Positions 23,176 through 34,648 are shown, numbered from the stretch's first letter. The stretch: DNA of 64,000 nt from Monodelphis domestica (GCF_027887165.1 NC_077227.1:445164895-445228894), one strand, 5' to 3'. Numbers and translations: made by a program. The notes: generated by a model not told the origin, from the letters alone.

Positions 23176-24758
23176 CCTACAAAATTCCTTCTATTATAAA
23201 TAACTCTAAACCAGGGAGAGTCAAAACAGAGAAAGAAAACTATACTAATATATCACAAATGAATATTATCACAAAAAAATTTTAAATAAAATATTAACAA
23301 GGAGACGATAGCAACATACCTTAAATATTATACATTGTGATCACATTGGATTTATACTAGGAATATGGCATTAGGAAAAACTATAAGCATAATTGACCAT
23401 ATCAATAACAAGAACCACAAAAAATCATCTGATCTTATCAACAAATACAAAAAAAGCTTTTGACAAAATAGAACAATGTTTCCTATTTTTTAAAAATAGA
23501 AACCATATGAATAAACAAATCTGGCCTTAATATGATAAGTATTCTCTTGTATCTATCTATTTATTTATAATGGGTATAAACTAGAAACCTTTCTAATAAG
23601 ATGAAGAGTAAATTAAAGATGTAGTCTTAGAGCAATTAAGAAAAGAAAAAGGAATAAAGGGAATAAAGAGTGAACGAAATTATCATTCTTTGCAGGTAAT
23701 AAGATGATTTACTTAGAGAACCCTAAAAAATCAACTAAATAATTAATTGAAATAATTAACAACTTTAAAAAAACTTAAAGGGTATTAAACAAACTCAGAT
23801 AAATCATCAGTATTTCTTTGTATTATCAACAAAATACTGCAGGAAAATATAGAGAAATTCCATTTTAAAATACTATACAAAATATGGAATATTTGAGAGT
23901 CTACTTGCCAAGACATCCTTTGGAACTATATAAATACAAATATAAAACACTCTCTACACAGATATACTATAGAAAATTGGATAAATATTATTTGCTCATG
24001 AATAGGCCAACCCACTGTAATAAAAATGACAAACCATGTAGATCAGAACTATCCCAGTCAAATTACTAAAGGATTACTTTATTGTGCTAAAAAAAATGTT
24101 ATAACAAAATGTATCTGGACCAAGGTGAAAAGGTAAAAAATGTCAAGGAAAATAATGGGGGGCGGGGAGGAGTAGAGAGTAAAAAGGACTAATAGTACCA
24201 GATCTCAAACTATACTACAAAGAAGTAATCATCAAAGCAATTAGGTAGAGGGGAGAAGAGGGATATAGCTATATTCCTCAGTGGATTGAGAGCCAGGCCT
24301 AGGAGGTTGTGGGTTCAAATCTAGCCTCCAATACTTCCTAGTTGTGTGATCCTGGAAAAGTCACTTAATCCCCATTGCCTAGTCCTTACCAACTTCTTCC
24401 ATGGAGCCAATACATAGTATTGATTCTAAAACAGAAAGTAAGGGCTTAAAAAAATAATTTGCTTCTGGTTGAGCTATAGAGAGGTTCATCAGTAGAACAG
24501 AGTAAGCAAACAATATATAGAAGCAAATAAATACAATAGTCTAGTTAGAGTTTCATAAATCTAGAGTTACCAGCCACTGGAGTAAGAACTCCAAAAATTG
24601 CTGGAAAGCAAAATTGTCTGAAAGAAATGAAGTATAGACCAATACATCTCATGAAATATACCAAGTTAAGCTACAAACAGGTACATGATTCAGATGACAT
24701 AAAAAATAAATTAGGGGAAAAGGAGGGAGGGGTGATTCTTGTTAGATCTATGGACAGG
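23176..24758 (+). mobile_element. L1 LINE ORF2 segment between two LTRs
   Basis: Forward L1 ORF2 sequence: 'TTGTGATCACATTGGATTTA', 'CTATAAGCATAATTGACCAT', 'CTTTGCAGGTAATAAGATGA', 'TCAAACTATACTACAAAGAA', 'GAAGCAAATAAATACAATAG'. It runs from within the reverse-transcriptase domain to a point in the C-terminal third, where LTR B begins. A short piece possibly from the same copy reappears at 25,845. Many frame breaks, and an A-tailed SINE is inserted at 24,258. Confidence 0.85.
24258..24456 (+). mobile_element. A-tailed marsupial SINE (SINE-1_MD-like)
   Basis: 'CTCAGTGGATTGAGAGCCAG', 'GTGGGTTCAAATCTAGCCTC', 'CCCCATTGCCTAGTCCTTAC' and 'AGTATTGATTCTAAAACAGA' then AAGTAAGGGCTTAAAAAAA. This SINE class has an A-rich tail and is believed to use L1 machinery. 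It is inserted in the L1 ORF2 above. Confidence 0.88.
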
Positions 24759-25465
24759 TGTGAATTTTAAAACTGCTCCACCCTACTCAGACCTTACTTT
24801 AGAAGATCTGATTTAGCTATTTCCTGATTAGTAACAATGGAGATATTTGGTTTAACAGAATCAAGCCTTGGAACTCTACATTTCTCCACCCTACTTAGTT
24901 TAACAAGATCGGGAATGTCTGCACAATACTCAAAGATTTAATTATCTGAGGAGATGGCCTTCAACAGACATGTGTAGAACCAGCTGACAGACCCTTGGGT
25001 TGTCCTAAGTCAAGCTAAGCTATCATTGGTACAAATGAGACACAGGAAAGTGACATAAAACCATCTATATAAGGCACGTCACTTCCTGCCTTTTCTCTCT
25101 TTCCCCGGAGAGACGACTCTGGCTAAGCATTCCAACATCTTGGCGTGGTGGCAGCTATTTGTCTGGGTTTGGCAGTGAGTTTGCCCTTGACCTGATTCAG
25201 GTTCAGGCATTTTTGCTGAGACCTTTTGGAGTTCAGGCTGATTCTTTCCTCATTACTTTCTAGAGCCTCTGGTCTTCCTTCTGGCACTAGCTAAAGGGAG
25301 AAAATCCTACTCCCTTTCCTTCTTCCTTCTTCTTAATCTCTTTCCAGCATATCAATTAAATCACCATAAAATTCCAGCTGTCTTAGGTATTTTATTATTT
25401 GGGATTTTCCCTGGTTACCAAATAATTAACATAGTTTAGGTCACAATGCTAAATTATCCTTTACA
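24759..25465 (+). mobile_element. Retroviral LTR B (fossil)
   Basis: About 707 bp, TGTGAATTTTA to CCTTTACA, the same family and orientation as LTR A. It has a TATA-like 'CTATATAAGGCACG' near 25,068 and 'CAATTAAATCACCATAAAAT' near the 3' end. Sequence after it looks like a retroviral leader, so this may be the 5' LTR of a mostly lost element rather than a solo LTR. Divergence from LTR A indicates separate, old insertions. Confidence 0.75.
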
Positions 25466-25844
25466 GTTTTGGCTGACCACATTGGTTGTGATGAAATACC
25501 CTCAATCTTCTTAACTCTCCTAAATCTTTTCTCTTCTGTAACTATCCCTAAGTTCAGCTTTTAATAGCTTATTTTGATCAGCTGTAGAGGTAAGTAAATT
25601 TGGAATTTTTTCCCTCTCTCCTTAAATTAGATAGAATACAGTTATTTTTCCTTTTTTTTAATCCAAAGCAGCAGGACTGGAAAAGTTGTTTAGCTACAAA
25701 TCCCCCTTCCCTCAGGGAACAACTACCCAGATTACTCTTAATTAGGAGTGAAGGGAATCTCGTGACTAAAAAAGAAAGAAAGAAAATCACAGATAGTAAT
25801 AGATCATCTTACTTACATGGAATTTAAGAATTCCATGTAAGTAA
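25466..25844 (+). mobile_element. Possible retroviral leader after LTR B (fossil)
   Basis: Directly after the LTR end, 'TTTTGGCTGACCACATTGG' begins with a TGG at 25,470 in the place of a primer-binding site; the matching tRNA is not identified. At 25,587-25,595 GAGGTAAGT is a textbook splice donor, as in retroviral leaders. No gag, pol or env is recognised. The stretch ends in a perfect inverted repeat beside L1 sequence. Confidence 0.45.
25809..25844. repeat. Perfect 16-bp inverted repeat (hairpin)
   Basis: TTACTTACATGGAATT, a 4-base spacer TAAG, then its exact reverse complement. It lies at the junction of the possible retroviral leader and a short L1 piece starting CCAACTGATAAATGG. Confidence 0.95.
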
Positions 25845-25905
25845 TCCAACTGATAAATGGACAAAGAATATGAACAGACAACAACTATAAAATAAAACAA
25901 ATCTT
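25845..25905 (+). mobile_element. Short L1 ORF2 fragment
   Basis: 'CCAACTGATAAATGGACAAA' and GAATATGAACAGAC match the L1 'caattgataaatggtcaaaggatatgaacagg' segment. It may be the continuation of the 23,176-24,758 copy across the retroviral insertion. Confidence 0.55.
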
Positions 25906-25907
25906 AT

Positions 25908-26423
25908 CTTGAAGCAGCAGAGCTAACAAAAAGTTAGAGTGAGGAATTTTTCTTGCCTAAGAAAACTTAAGAGGTCAGCAGGAAAACTCTGTAATACTGG
26001 GGTAGAGGTCTGTTGAAGTATGCTCTTGAGCCCACAGAAGAGGAAATGGCAAAAGTGTCCACAGTAACAACAACATCAGGAACTTCAGGAACTCTCAGCT
26101 CAGAGACAGTAAGAGGGTCAGACAACTGGTCAGGAAGAGATTACAAGAGACCCTTTATTGGCCCTGGATACAGCTGATGCTGAATGGCAACTCTATTGTC
26201 TATATACATATCTGGATCACAGTTCCAGGTTGAAGATGAGCACTGCTGTTCTATCACAAAGGAGCAGGAGCTCTGGTTACAGTTCCAAAGTTAAGGATTA
26301 CTATCATTTGTGTCTGCAAGGGACCAGTTGCCTTTTCTTATTAAACACTAAAGTATAAACCAGGAAAGCAGTGAAGATACCTCTCCCAAGATCATACCAC
26401 CTTGGAAACATCAAAAACTTGCA
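25908..26423 (+). mobile_element. L1 5' UTR (left part of a split, long L1)
   Basis: 'GAAGCAGCAGAGCTAACAAA', 'GCTCTTGAGCCCACAGAAGA', 'ATCAGGAACTTCAGGAACTC', 'AACCAGGAAAGCAGTGAAGA' match the marsupial L1 5' UTR. It ends at AAAAACTTGCA, which is repeated at 27,884 where this L1 resumes. Preservation of the 5' UTR shows the copy was originally close to full length, uncommon among genomic L1s. Confidence 0.78.
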
Positions 26424-27883
26424 AACCAAGAAAATCTATGATAAACCAAAAGATCCAGGCTTTGGGGACAAAAATCCACTATTTGACAAAAACTTATGGG
26501 AAAAACTGGAAAACAGTATGGGAGAGATGCATACTGTTTATTTAGATCAACATCTAACACCCTATACCAAGATAACTCAGAATGGGTGAATGACTTAAAT
26601 ATAAAGAATGAAATTATAAATTAATTAGGTGAACACAAAATAGTATACTTGTCAGATCTTTGGAAAAGGAAAGCTTTTTAAGACCAAGCAAGAGTTAGGG
26701 GAAAAAATTACAAAATGTAAAATAAATAATTTTGATTACACTAAATTAAAAAGTTTTATTACGAACAAAACTAATACAACTAAAATTAGAAGGAAAGCAA
26801 CAAATTGGGGAAAAAATCTTCATAACAAAAACCTTTGACAAAGGTCTAATTAATTACTCAAATTTATAAAGAGCTAAATCAATTGTACAAAAAAATCAAG
26901 CCATTCCCCAATTGATAAATAGGAATGGAACATGAGTAGGCAATTTTCAGATAAAGAAATCAAAACTATCAATAAACACATGAAAAAATGTTCTAAATCT
27001 CTTGTAATCAGAGAAATGCAAATCAAAACCACTCTGAGGTACCATCTCACACCTAGCAGATTGGTTAACATGAAAACAAAGGAAAGTAATACATGTTGGA
27101 GGGAATGTGGCAAAATTGGAACATTGGGGCATTGCTAGTGGAGTTGTGAATTGATCCAACCATTCTGGAAGGCAATTTGGAACTATGCCCAAGGGGCACT
27201 AAAAGACTGCCTACCCTTTGATACAGTCATAGCACTACTGGGTTTGTACCCGAAAGAGTTAATAAGGAAAAAGACTTGTACAAGAATATTCATAGCTTCA
27301 CTCTTTGTGGTGGCAAAAAATTGGAAAATGAGGAGATGCCCTCCAATTGGGGAATGACTGAACAAATTGTGGTATCTGTTGGTGATGAAATACTACTGTG
27401 CTCAAAGAAACAATGAACTGGAGGAATTCCATGTGAATTTGGAATGACCTCCAAGTATTGATGCAGAGTAAAAGGAGCAGAACCAGGAGAACATTGTACA
27501 CAGAGACTGATGCAATGTGGTAAATTCAAATGTAATGGACTTCTCTACTAGTAGCAATGCAATGATCCAGAACTATTTGAAGGGACATATGAGAAAGAAC
27601 TCTATCCACATTCAGAGGAAAATCTGTGGGAGTAGAAACACAGAAATAAAACAACTGCTTTATCATGTGTCAATGGGGATATGATTGGGGTTATAAACCC
27701 TAAATGATCACCCTAGTGCAAATATCAATAATATGGAAATAGGTCCTTATCAAAGACACATATAAAACTCAGTGGAATTGTGTTTTGGATATGGGAGGAG
27801 GTTGGGGGGAGGGGAGGGAAAGAACATGATTTTTGTAATCCTGGAAAAATGCTCCAAATTAATCAATAAAATAAAATAAAATA
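26424..27883 (+). mobile_element. 5'-truncated L1 inserted into another L1
   Basis: About 1.46 kb of ORF2 C-terminal region and 3' UTR: 'ACTATTTGACAAAAACTTAT', 'GAGAAATGCAAATCAAAACC', 'GAGGTACCATCTCACACCTA', 'TTGGAACTATGCCCAAGGGG', 'GAACCAGGAGAACATTGTAC', then a G-rich 3' UTR and an AATAAAATAAAAT tail. It is flanked by exact 11-bp duplications AAAAACTTGCA at 26,413-26,423 and 27,884-27,894, the mark of target-primed insertion. The tail joins host L1 sequence directly. Confidence 0.93.
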
Positions 27884-30800
27884 AAAAACTTGCAGACCCC
27901 CAGAACTAGTTCTGAAAACAGTAGCACAGAAGTCTGAAGCTTAGAACAGTCTCTCTCTACATACAGGTAAATGGAGTTCATCTTTAATATAAAGTTCAAA
28001 GTCAAAAAACAGGCTGAAAAAAAGGAGCAAATAAAAGAAAAAAAATTATCATAAAAAAAACCTACTACAGTGCTAGGGAAGACCAAGACATAAACTTGGA
28101 AGAAGACCACAATGTGAAAATAGCTACCAGGAAAAAGCCTCAAAGAAAAATGCTAATTAGACCCAAACCAAGAGTTAAGGTAAGAAGTAAGGGTATTAGG
28201 AGAAAAATTGGGGAAAGTAGTGAGAGTGAGTGAGGAAAATTACAAAAAGAGAATTAACTAAATTCTAAAAGTGCTAAAAAAAAGGCACAAAAATTCAGGG
28301 AAGAAAAGAACTCTTTTAAAAGCAGAATTGACCAAATGGAAAAAGAGGTATAAAACTTCCTTGACAAAAATAATTTCTTAAAAAATAGAATTAGGCAAGT
28401 AACAACTAATGACTTCATGATACATCACTAAACAATAAAACAAAGTCAAAAGAATGAAAAGAAAATAGACAAAAATGTGAAACATCTCCTTAGAAAACCA
28501 CTGGCCTAGAAAATAGATTGAGGGATAATTTAAGAATTATTGGATTACCTGAAAGTCATGATCATATAAAGAGCCTAAATATCATATTTCAAGAAATTAT
28601 GAAGGAAAACTATTACAAAATCTTAGATCTAGAGGGTAAAATAGAAATAGAAAGAATCTATTAATGGCCTCCTCAAAGAGATCCCCAAATGAAAACTCCC
28701 AGGAATATTATAGCAAAATTTCAGAGCTTCCAAATCAAAAAGAAAATACTTCAAGTAGGCATAAAGAAATAATTCAAGTATCATAGAGCCATTATCAATA
28801 TCATATAAGACATTGCAGCTTCTATGTCAAAGGAGTGGAGAGCTTAGAAATAATATTCCAGAAGACAAAAAGATGTAGAATTACAACCAATAATCACCTA
28901 CACAGAAAAATTAAGTGAGGTTATTTTGTGGGGGAAATGGATATTTTAAAAAGAGTGCTTTCAAACATTTCTGATGAAAAGACCAGAACCGAATAGAAAA
29001 TTTGACATTCAAACATAAAACTCAAGTATAAAAAGCATAAATATGGAAGTGTTATCATGAGGAACTCAAAAAAGTTAAACTGTTTACCTTCCTGTGAGGG
29101 AAGATATTCCATGTAACTCCTAAGAACTTTATCTTTATTAGGGAAGTTTAAAAGCATGGATGTAAGTAGAATATGATGGAATGATCTCCAAAAATAAATG
29201 AAGGGATATGAAAGAGGAATGCACTGAGTAAAGGAGAAAAGACAAGGTAAAATGGGGAATTGTTTCTCATATAAAAGAAGTGTACAATAAAAAGCTTTTA
29301 GGAATGGAGAGGGAAATGGCGGGGTGGGGGGGGCTGTCAGGCATTGCATGAACCTCACTTTCATCAGAATTTGTTTAAAGAGGGAAGAACACACACACTC
29401 AGTTGTATAAAGAGATGAAACTTATCCAATAGGGAATTAGGAGGGGAAGGAGATCAGTAGAAGGAGGTAGGATGATAAAAGGGAGGACAGTATAAGGAAA
29501 GCAGTGTTTAGAAGCAAAATAAGATCTTTGAAAAGGAACTGGATAAATAGAGAAATGGGGGGAACAGAATTTAACAGAATGGAGGGAAATATACAAAATT
29601 AATCACTATGAACATGAATGAGAGGAGTTCACCCACAGAATGGAAGCAGATAGCAGAACTGATTAGAAACCAGATTCCAACAATGTGTTGTTTACAAGAG
29701 ATACATTTGAAACAGAAAAACACATAGAGATTTAAAATAAAAATTTGGAGCAGAATCTAATATGCTTCGGCTAAAGTAAAAAAGACAGTGTAGCAATCAT
29801 GATCTCAGACAAAACAAAAGCAAAAATAGATTTCATTAAAAGAGATAACGAGAGAAACTATATTTTACTAAAAGGTATCCCCCAAAGACAATTAAGTAAT
29901 ATCAAAAAATGTTACACCAAATTTCTCTGAAAAAGACATTTCTATTTCTCAAATAAATAGTGAGTATAGAACTGTCAAGTTTTTGAAAAATAAGAGCCAT
30001 TCCCCAATTGATAAATGATCAAAAAGGATAAACAAGAGTTTTCAAAAGAATAAATCAAAGCTATCTAGAGTCATATTTTTAAAATGCTCTCAGTCACTAT
30101 TAGAGAAATATTAATTAATCCAACACTGAGGTACCACCTCATGCCCACCAGAAAACAATTTCAAAAATAAATAATAAAAATTCTTAAAAAGAAAAAAAAG
30201 ACAAATGATGGAGATGAGAAGAATATAGGTACATTAATGAACTCCTAGTAGAGTTGTAAACTAACGCAATTTGGAAGGACTATGCCCAAACTGACCTTTG
30301 ACCTAGCAATACTAGAACTAGGTCTATATCCCAAAGATATCAAAGAAAAATGAAAATTGTCTATATATACAAAAAAAAATTTTAACAGGTCTTTTTGTCA
30401 CAGCAAAGAACTGGAAATCAAGGGGATGCTCATTCCTTGGGGAATGGCTGAATATATGATGGGTATATGATTATGAAATACTATGTGATATAAGAAATGA
30501 GGAGGAGGTGGTATCAGAAAAATATGGCAAAACCAATATTAATTGATACAAATTGAAGTAAGAACCAGGAGGTCACTGTACACAGTAATAATAACATTGG
30601 AATGATGATTAATTGTCAAAGACTTGGCTACTCTGATCAACACAATAATCTGAGACAACTACAATGCTGTCCACTACTAGAGGGAAAAAGAGTACAAATT
30701 GAAGTACAATTTTCTCACTTTGTTTTTCTTGCTTTTTAAAAAAATATGGCTAATATGGGAATAAGTTTTGCATAATTTCACATCTTTAATTGATATGTTG

Positions 30801-30895
30801 CTTACCTTCTCAATGGATGAGAGAGTGGGAGGGAGAGAATTTGGAACTCAAAATATAAAAAGAAAAATATTTCAAAAATAAATAATCATTTTTAA
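27884..30895 (+). mobile_element. L1 LINE body: ORF1, spacer, start of ORF2, 3' end
   Basis: Continues the L1 of 25,908. 'ACTTGCAGACCCCCAGAACT' completes the 5' UTR. ORF1 follows: 28,524-28,553 encodes DNLRIIGLPE, a conserved ORF1p segment, with downstream HDHIKSL and KTPRNII. The spacer at about 29,100-29,600 is purine-rich. ORF2 endonuclease sequence at about 29,640-29,910 encodes WSRI and YASAKVKK. It then jumps to the ORF2 C-terminus (29,990 on) and a 3' UTR ending near 30,895, so most of the reverse-transcriptase region is deleted. Frames are broken throughout. Confidence 0.88.
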
Positions 30896-30904
30896 AAGAA
30901 AAAA

Positions 30905-31690
30905 TGTGAATAGGTACCTTAGGGGAAGAAATATAAAATATGAAAAATATACTAAAAAACTAATAATTAGAGAAATGCATATTTAAACAATTCTGAGGTT
31001 GTACTTCATACCAATCAGATTGGCAAAGCTGGCATAAAAGGAAAATGTAAGTGTTGGAGGGGCTGTGGGAAAATGGGCATCGATGACCTTTTGGTGGTAC
31101 TGTGAATTGATCTAGTCATTCTGGAAAGCAATTTGGAACTATGCCCCCCCACCAAAGTTAATAAACTATGCATATTCTGTGACCCAGCAGTACCCCCAAC
31201 CAGCTCTATACCCCAAAGAGATCAGAAAATTTAAAAAAGTACCTATACCAAAAAAAATATTGATAGCAACTCTTGCAGTAGGCAAGGAACAGAGAATTGA
31301 AGGGGCACCTATCAATTGGGGAACAACCGAGCATATATTTATGAATATGATGGAATACTATTATGCTGTAAGAAAGTATGAAGGAGATGGTTTCAGAAAT
31401 ACCTGAAAAGATTTCTATAACCTGATGTCAAATGAAATGAACAGAATAACTTATACAATAACAATATATAGACAATTTAAAGACTTATGAACTCTGAAAA
31501 ATGCAGTGACTGACTATTATTTCTGAGAACTCATATGAAATTTTCTACCCACATCCTGACAGAAAAGTGATAAATTCAGATCGCAGGTTGAGCCATACTT
31601 ACTTCTACATGTTTGTAATTGATTTTACTTTTTGTTCTTTTTCAGTGAGGAGAGGCAGGAGCTGGGAGGAGAAAATGGCAAATTTTCATT
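30905..31690 (+). mobile_element. Older L1 3' end
   Basis: A second L1 C-terminal/3' UTR region in tandem with the preceding one: 'ATAATTAGAGAAATGCATAT', 'TTCATACCAATCAGATTGGC', 'GGAAAGCAATTTGGAACTAT', 'CCTATCAATTGGGGAACAAC', 'GATGGAATACTATTATGCTG'. It differs from the neighbouring L1s in length and wording, so it is a separate, older subfamily copy. Confidence 0.85.
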
Positions 31691-31793
31691 GATTGAAAAA
31701 TGTTTAATTAAAAATTTTATTTGATATTAACATTGAACATAATATCATAGAATTTCTCCAATATTTCACTGTTTCATAGAAATATCCCTAGGT

Positions 31794-32305
31794 CAGGGAT
31801 CCCCAAACTTTTTATTAAGGAGGCCTATTAAGGACCACTGTCCCTCAGACCATTGGAGGGCCGGACTATTAAAGAAACTATGAACAAATCTGTATACGGC
31901 TGTCTGGGATAGCGGTGGCTGCAGTGCTGGCTGTGATGGGCCTGTCACACCTTGCACAGGCCCATCACTGCCACCACTATACCAGGCAGCAGCATACATA
32001 GTGCAGGATCCCCTCCCCCAGATCACTGCTCAGCATGCTGACTTCTCCCATTGTGCAGCCACATAATCCTTTGCACAGTGCCTTGTTCTCATTCAGTTGC
32101 TCTCAGAACAAGGCACCATGCAAAGCATTGTCACCAGAAGTAGTACTGTACATGAGCAACACTGCACTTTGTGGCGCCACCACACACAGTGCTCCTCTCA
32201 CTGACCACCAATGAAAGAGGTGCCTCTTCTGGAAGTGCAGTGGGGGACAGATAAATGGCCTTGGGGGCTGCATGTGGCCCATGGGTCGTAGTTTGGGGTC
32301 CCCTA
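31794..32305. mobile_element. Non-autonomous hAT transposon with intact 8-bp target duplication
   Basis: 512 bp. The left end CAGGGATCCCCAAACT and right end TTTGGGGTCCCCTA form terminal inverted repeats. Exact 8-bp duplications CCCTAGGT flank it at 31,786-31,793 and 32,306-32,313. Internal blocks such as 'GCATGTGGCCCATGGGTCG' and 'AGAACAAGGCACCATGCAA' resemble the Charlie-like hAT families of opossums. No transposase frame remains, so it is a MITE-like deletion derivative. Confidence 0.92.
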
Positions 32306-32313
32306 CCCTAGGT

Positions 32314-33111
32314 GATCTAGGTCTGTTCCAGAGAAATTCAGGTCTTGACAGAGCATGTAGATCTTGGGGGCAGGGACAGAGGAGATAGATTTTGAGTGTG
32401 GGCCTAGGGATAAACTATGTCATTTTTTTTAATACCATTTGAGCTAAGATTACAGATAAAAGGTGATGAATTTGAAGGGGTCATAGCTTCTCATGGGATT
32501 ATTCACTAGGGTACACAAGGATTAAAATCTGACTTAATAGAAATATTGTAGTAACTGTACCAATTAAATCACAGATTTTTAAATGTATTGTATCCATATA
32601 TAATGGTGCTCATATCCTACTTTATGACCAAATGACCTCAGACTTATTAGCTGTGTGTCAAGTGATAGGTGACTGAGTGTGAAGGCCAGGTAATCAGGGA
32701 TAAAGACCCACTGTCCCAGTGACAGAGAGAGGAAGCTTACAAGGAGACCAGTTCCTTCTAAGCAAGGGAAAGTGAAAGATAAAGAAAAAAATAGAAATAG
32801 AAAGAGCAGAAACCTATCTGTCTGAGTGGGACCCCAGAGGCAAAAACACACAGCACAGTGATTGTAGCTTAGTATTTCTCCATGTATTATGGTAAAGAAC
32901 AAGATTTGCATCGAATATAAAGTTTTAAGCATTACATCATTCAAGAGGTGTAACTTTCTCACAAAAGATTGTTTATAAAAAAGCTTTACCCAAAACATTT
33001 CTAAGGCTTTTCTATACACCCAGCAATTGAGGAATGTTGACAATAACTTGAAGATTTACAGGAATTAGGGGAAAAGAGAGTCTGGGTCATTTGCTCATGA
33101 CATTACAGAAG
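32314..33111. other. Unassigned stretch
   Basis: About 800 bases without a recognised repeat. A 154-codon reverse frame at 32,579-33,043 has no domain recognised here; it is rich in Phe/Leu, as expected for translated AT-rich DNA, and is not called as a gene. Confidence 0.3.
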
Positions 33112-33195
33112 CTTCTTTGGTCTTTGTTGCCAAGAAAACACCAAATGGAGTCACCAGGAAAGAGTTAGACATGACTGAAATGACTAAACAATGTT
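33112..33195 (+). mobile_element. MAR1-like SINE 3' fragment
   Basis: 'GTTGCCAAGAAAACACCAAA', then 'GGAGTCACCAGGAAAGAGTT' and AGACATGACTGAAATGACT are the RTE-type 3' end of a forward MAR1 SINE. Confidence 0.8.
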
Positions 33196-33204
33196 AAGTA
33201 TCTA

Positions 33205-33530
33205 GAAATAGTCTAATCTACTGATTGTTTCCCATGCCTTGTCTTCATGACTAAACTATAAGCCCCCCAGGGGCAAGGGCACACACCTTGGAATTCTCTC
33301 ATAGTGTTGAGGGCTAAGAATAATGCCAGGCACCTATATGCACTTTAACTTGCTAGTTCTTATTTTCATGTTTGCCCCCCTAATGTTTATGGTATTTAGG
33401 ACAAATATCATTATGTTCATTTCAAGATAAGGAAAGAACTTTAGCTATTATTGCCTGAGAGTCGCAGAGCTCAGTGTGAATCTGCAATGAAAACACTTGT
33501 CTCCTAATTTTTTGTCCACTGCCCTCTTCA
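33205..33530. mobile_element. L2 3' end (+) followed by MIR fragment (-)
   Basis: 'CATGACTAAACTATAAGCCC' with 'AATAATGCCAGGCACCTATA' is an L2 tail to about 33,345. 'ATGTTCATTTCAAGATAAGG' and 'GAGAGTCGCAGAGCTCAGTG' at about 33,410-33,480 look like a reversed MIR core. Both are heavily worn. Confidence 0.45.
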
Positions 33531-33949
33531 CTATAGCTCATTCCTTCAGGCCATCAGCTTATCCAATCTAGCTCTCTTTCCTTTAGAGTGGCACATAAAG
33601 GACATTTCCTATCTGATGTCCTTTTTTTTCTTCTTAGCCCCCCTTTTCATGAAGACTTCTCTCAGGTCCATTCAGGTGAAATTGACCTTCCTGGCCTTCA
33701 TCACTATTCTCCAATCTCCCTCCCTGCTCTTCAGATGCAGAAACTTTTTCTTTGAGTTTAAATCTGTCTTTGGCTTTCCCACTGGGGACTGGGAAGAATC
33801 CCAGAATTCATGATGTAGTCATAAGAGCTCTAGATTAAGGGTCAGAATACATAACTCTGCCACAAACTAGCTATTTGACTTCAAGCAAGTTTCTTAACTT
33901 TTCTGGGACTTAAGTTTAAATTTATATAAAATGAGAAGTTGGACTATAT

Positions 33950-34648
33950 CAGAGATGTCAAATATGATTGCAGCCCACAACACTTCCAAGAATGGCCCAA
34001 CACAGATAAAAATATAATTGTAAAATAATTAACAAAATAAATAAAAATATAATATTAGTATATGGTTTTTTAGTTCAAAATGCAGCTAACAGAGGTCCTC
34101 ATGTGTTGTTTAGTTGTGGTCCTTCGTACTCAGAGGACCAAAATGGCATGGTGATATCTTTTGACTCACACATGCATCGAACTTGAGCAAGGCAAATTTG
34201 CAATCATCAGCCTCATTCTCTCTTCCAGTCATTAAAACTCAGGGTCAAAAAAATAGTTAAGATAAAGGGTGGTGGCTCAGGATGCAGTGAATAACCTTAG
34301 ACATCCGGCAAAGATCTAAGTATTTCACAGCACCTGCTTCAGCCACCTTTGAGGCTGGTGGAACAAATTGTTCTCATCTACCTTTTCTGCTGAGAAATCT
34401 TCAAATGCCTGAGGTGAACACCTTCCTAACTCACCTACAGGTTTGAGACCTGATGTTTATCATCAATCTGGTTTAGACCACCTGCCAAGACTATGAATGC
34501 TACAGTTTCTTGGAGCCACAGGTGAGAGCTGGGTGGCAAGTAGACACGAAGGGAGGAAAGCAGCCCTAAAAAGGATTTGTCAAGAGGTACTAGTTTTCCC
34601 TGAATACCCCATATACCTCTCTGTTTCTGCTTTAGTTTGACATCACTG
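33950..34648. mobile_element. hAT transposon carrying an internal retroposon
   Basis: Terminal inverted repeats CAGAGATGTCAAAT and (reverse strand) CAGTGATGTCAAAC. The flanking 8-mers GACTATAT (33,942-33,949) and GGCTAGAT (34,649-34,656) match at 6 of 8 positions and both derive from GACTAGAT of the host SINE, fitting a worn duplication of the nnnTAnnn type. Own sequence runs to about 34,105 ('AACAAAATAAATAAAAATAT', 'TATGGTTTTTTAGTTC') and resumes near 34,611 ('CTTTAGTTTGACATCACTG'). Confidence 0.85.
34106..34610 (+). mobile_element. Repeat X, copy A (unassigned interspersed repeat)
   Basis: About 505 bp inside the hAT element. It begins near 'TAGTTGTGGTCCTTCGTACT' and ends near CCTGAATACCCCATATACC. 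Its 3' 110 bp are clearly related to 51,270-51,360: 'GGAGCCACAGGTGAGAGCTG' with 'GAAGCCACAAGTGAGAGCTG', and AGCAGCCCTA in both. 'CAGCCTCATTCTCTCTTCCA' resembles a repeat common in opossum sequence, but the family name is not recalled with certainty. Confidence 0.65.

Noticed and set aside
28921-29394. 157-codon reverse frame
   Set aside because: It lies antisense to L1 ORF1/spacer sequence, so it is a shadow of the LINE.
32579-33043. 154-codon reverse frame rich in Phe and Leu
   Set aside because: Typical of AT-rich non-coding DNA; no family resemblance.
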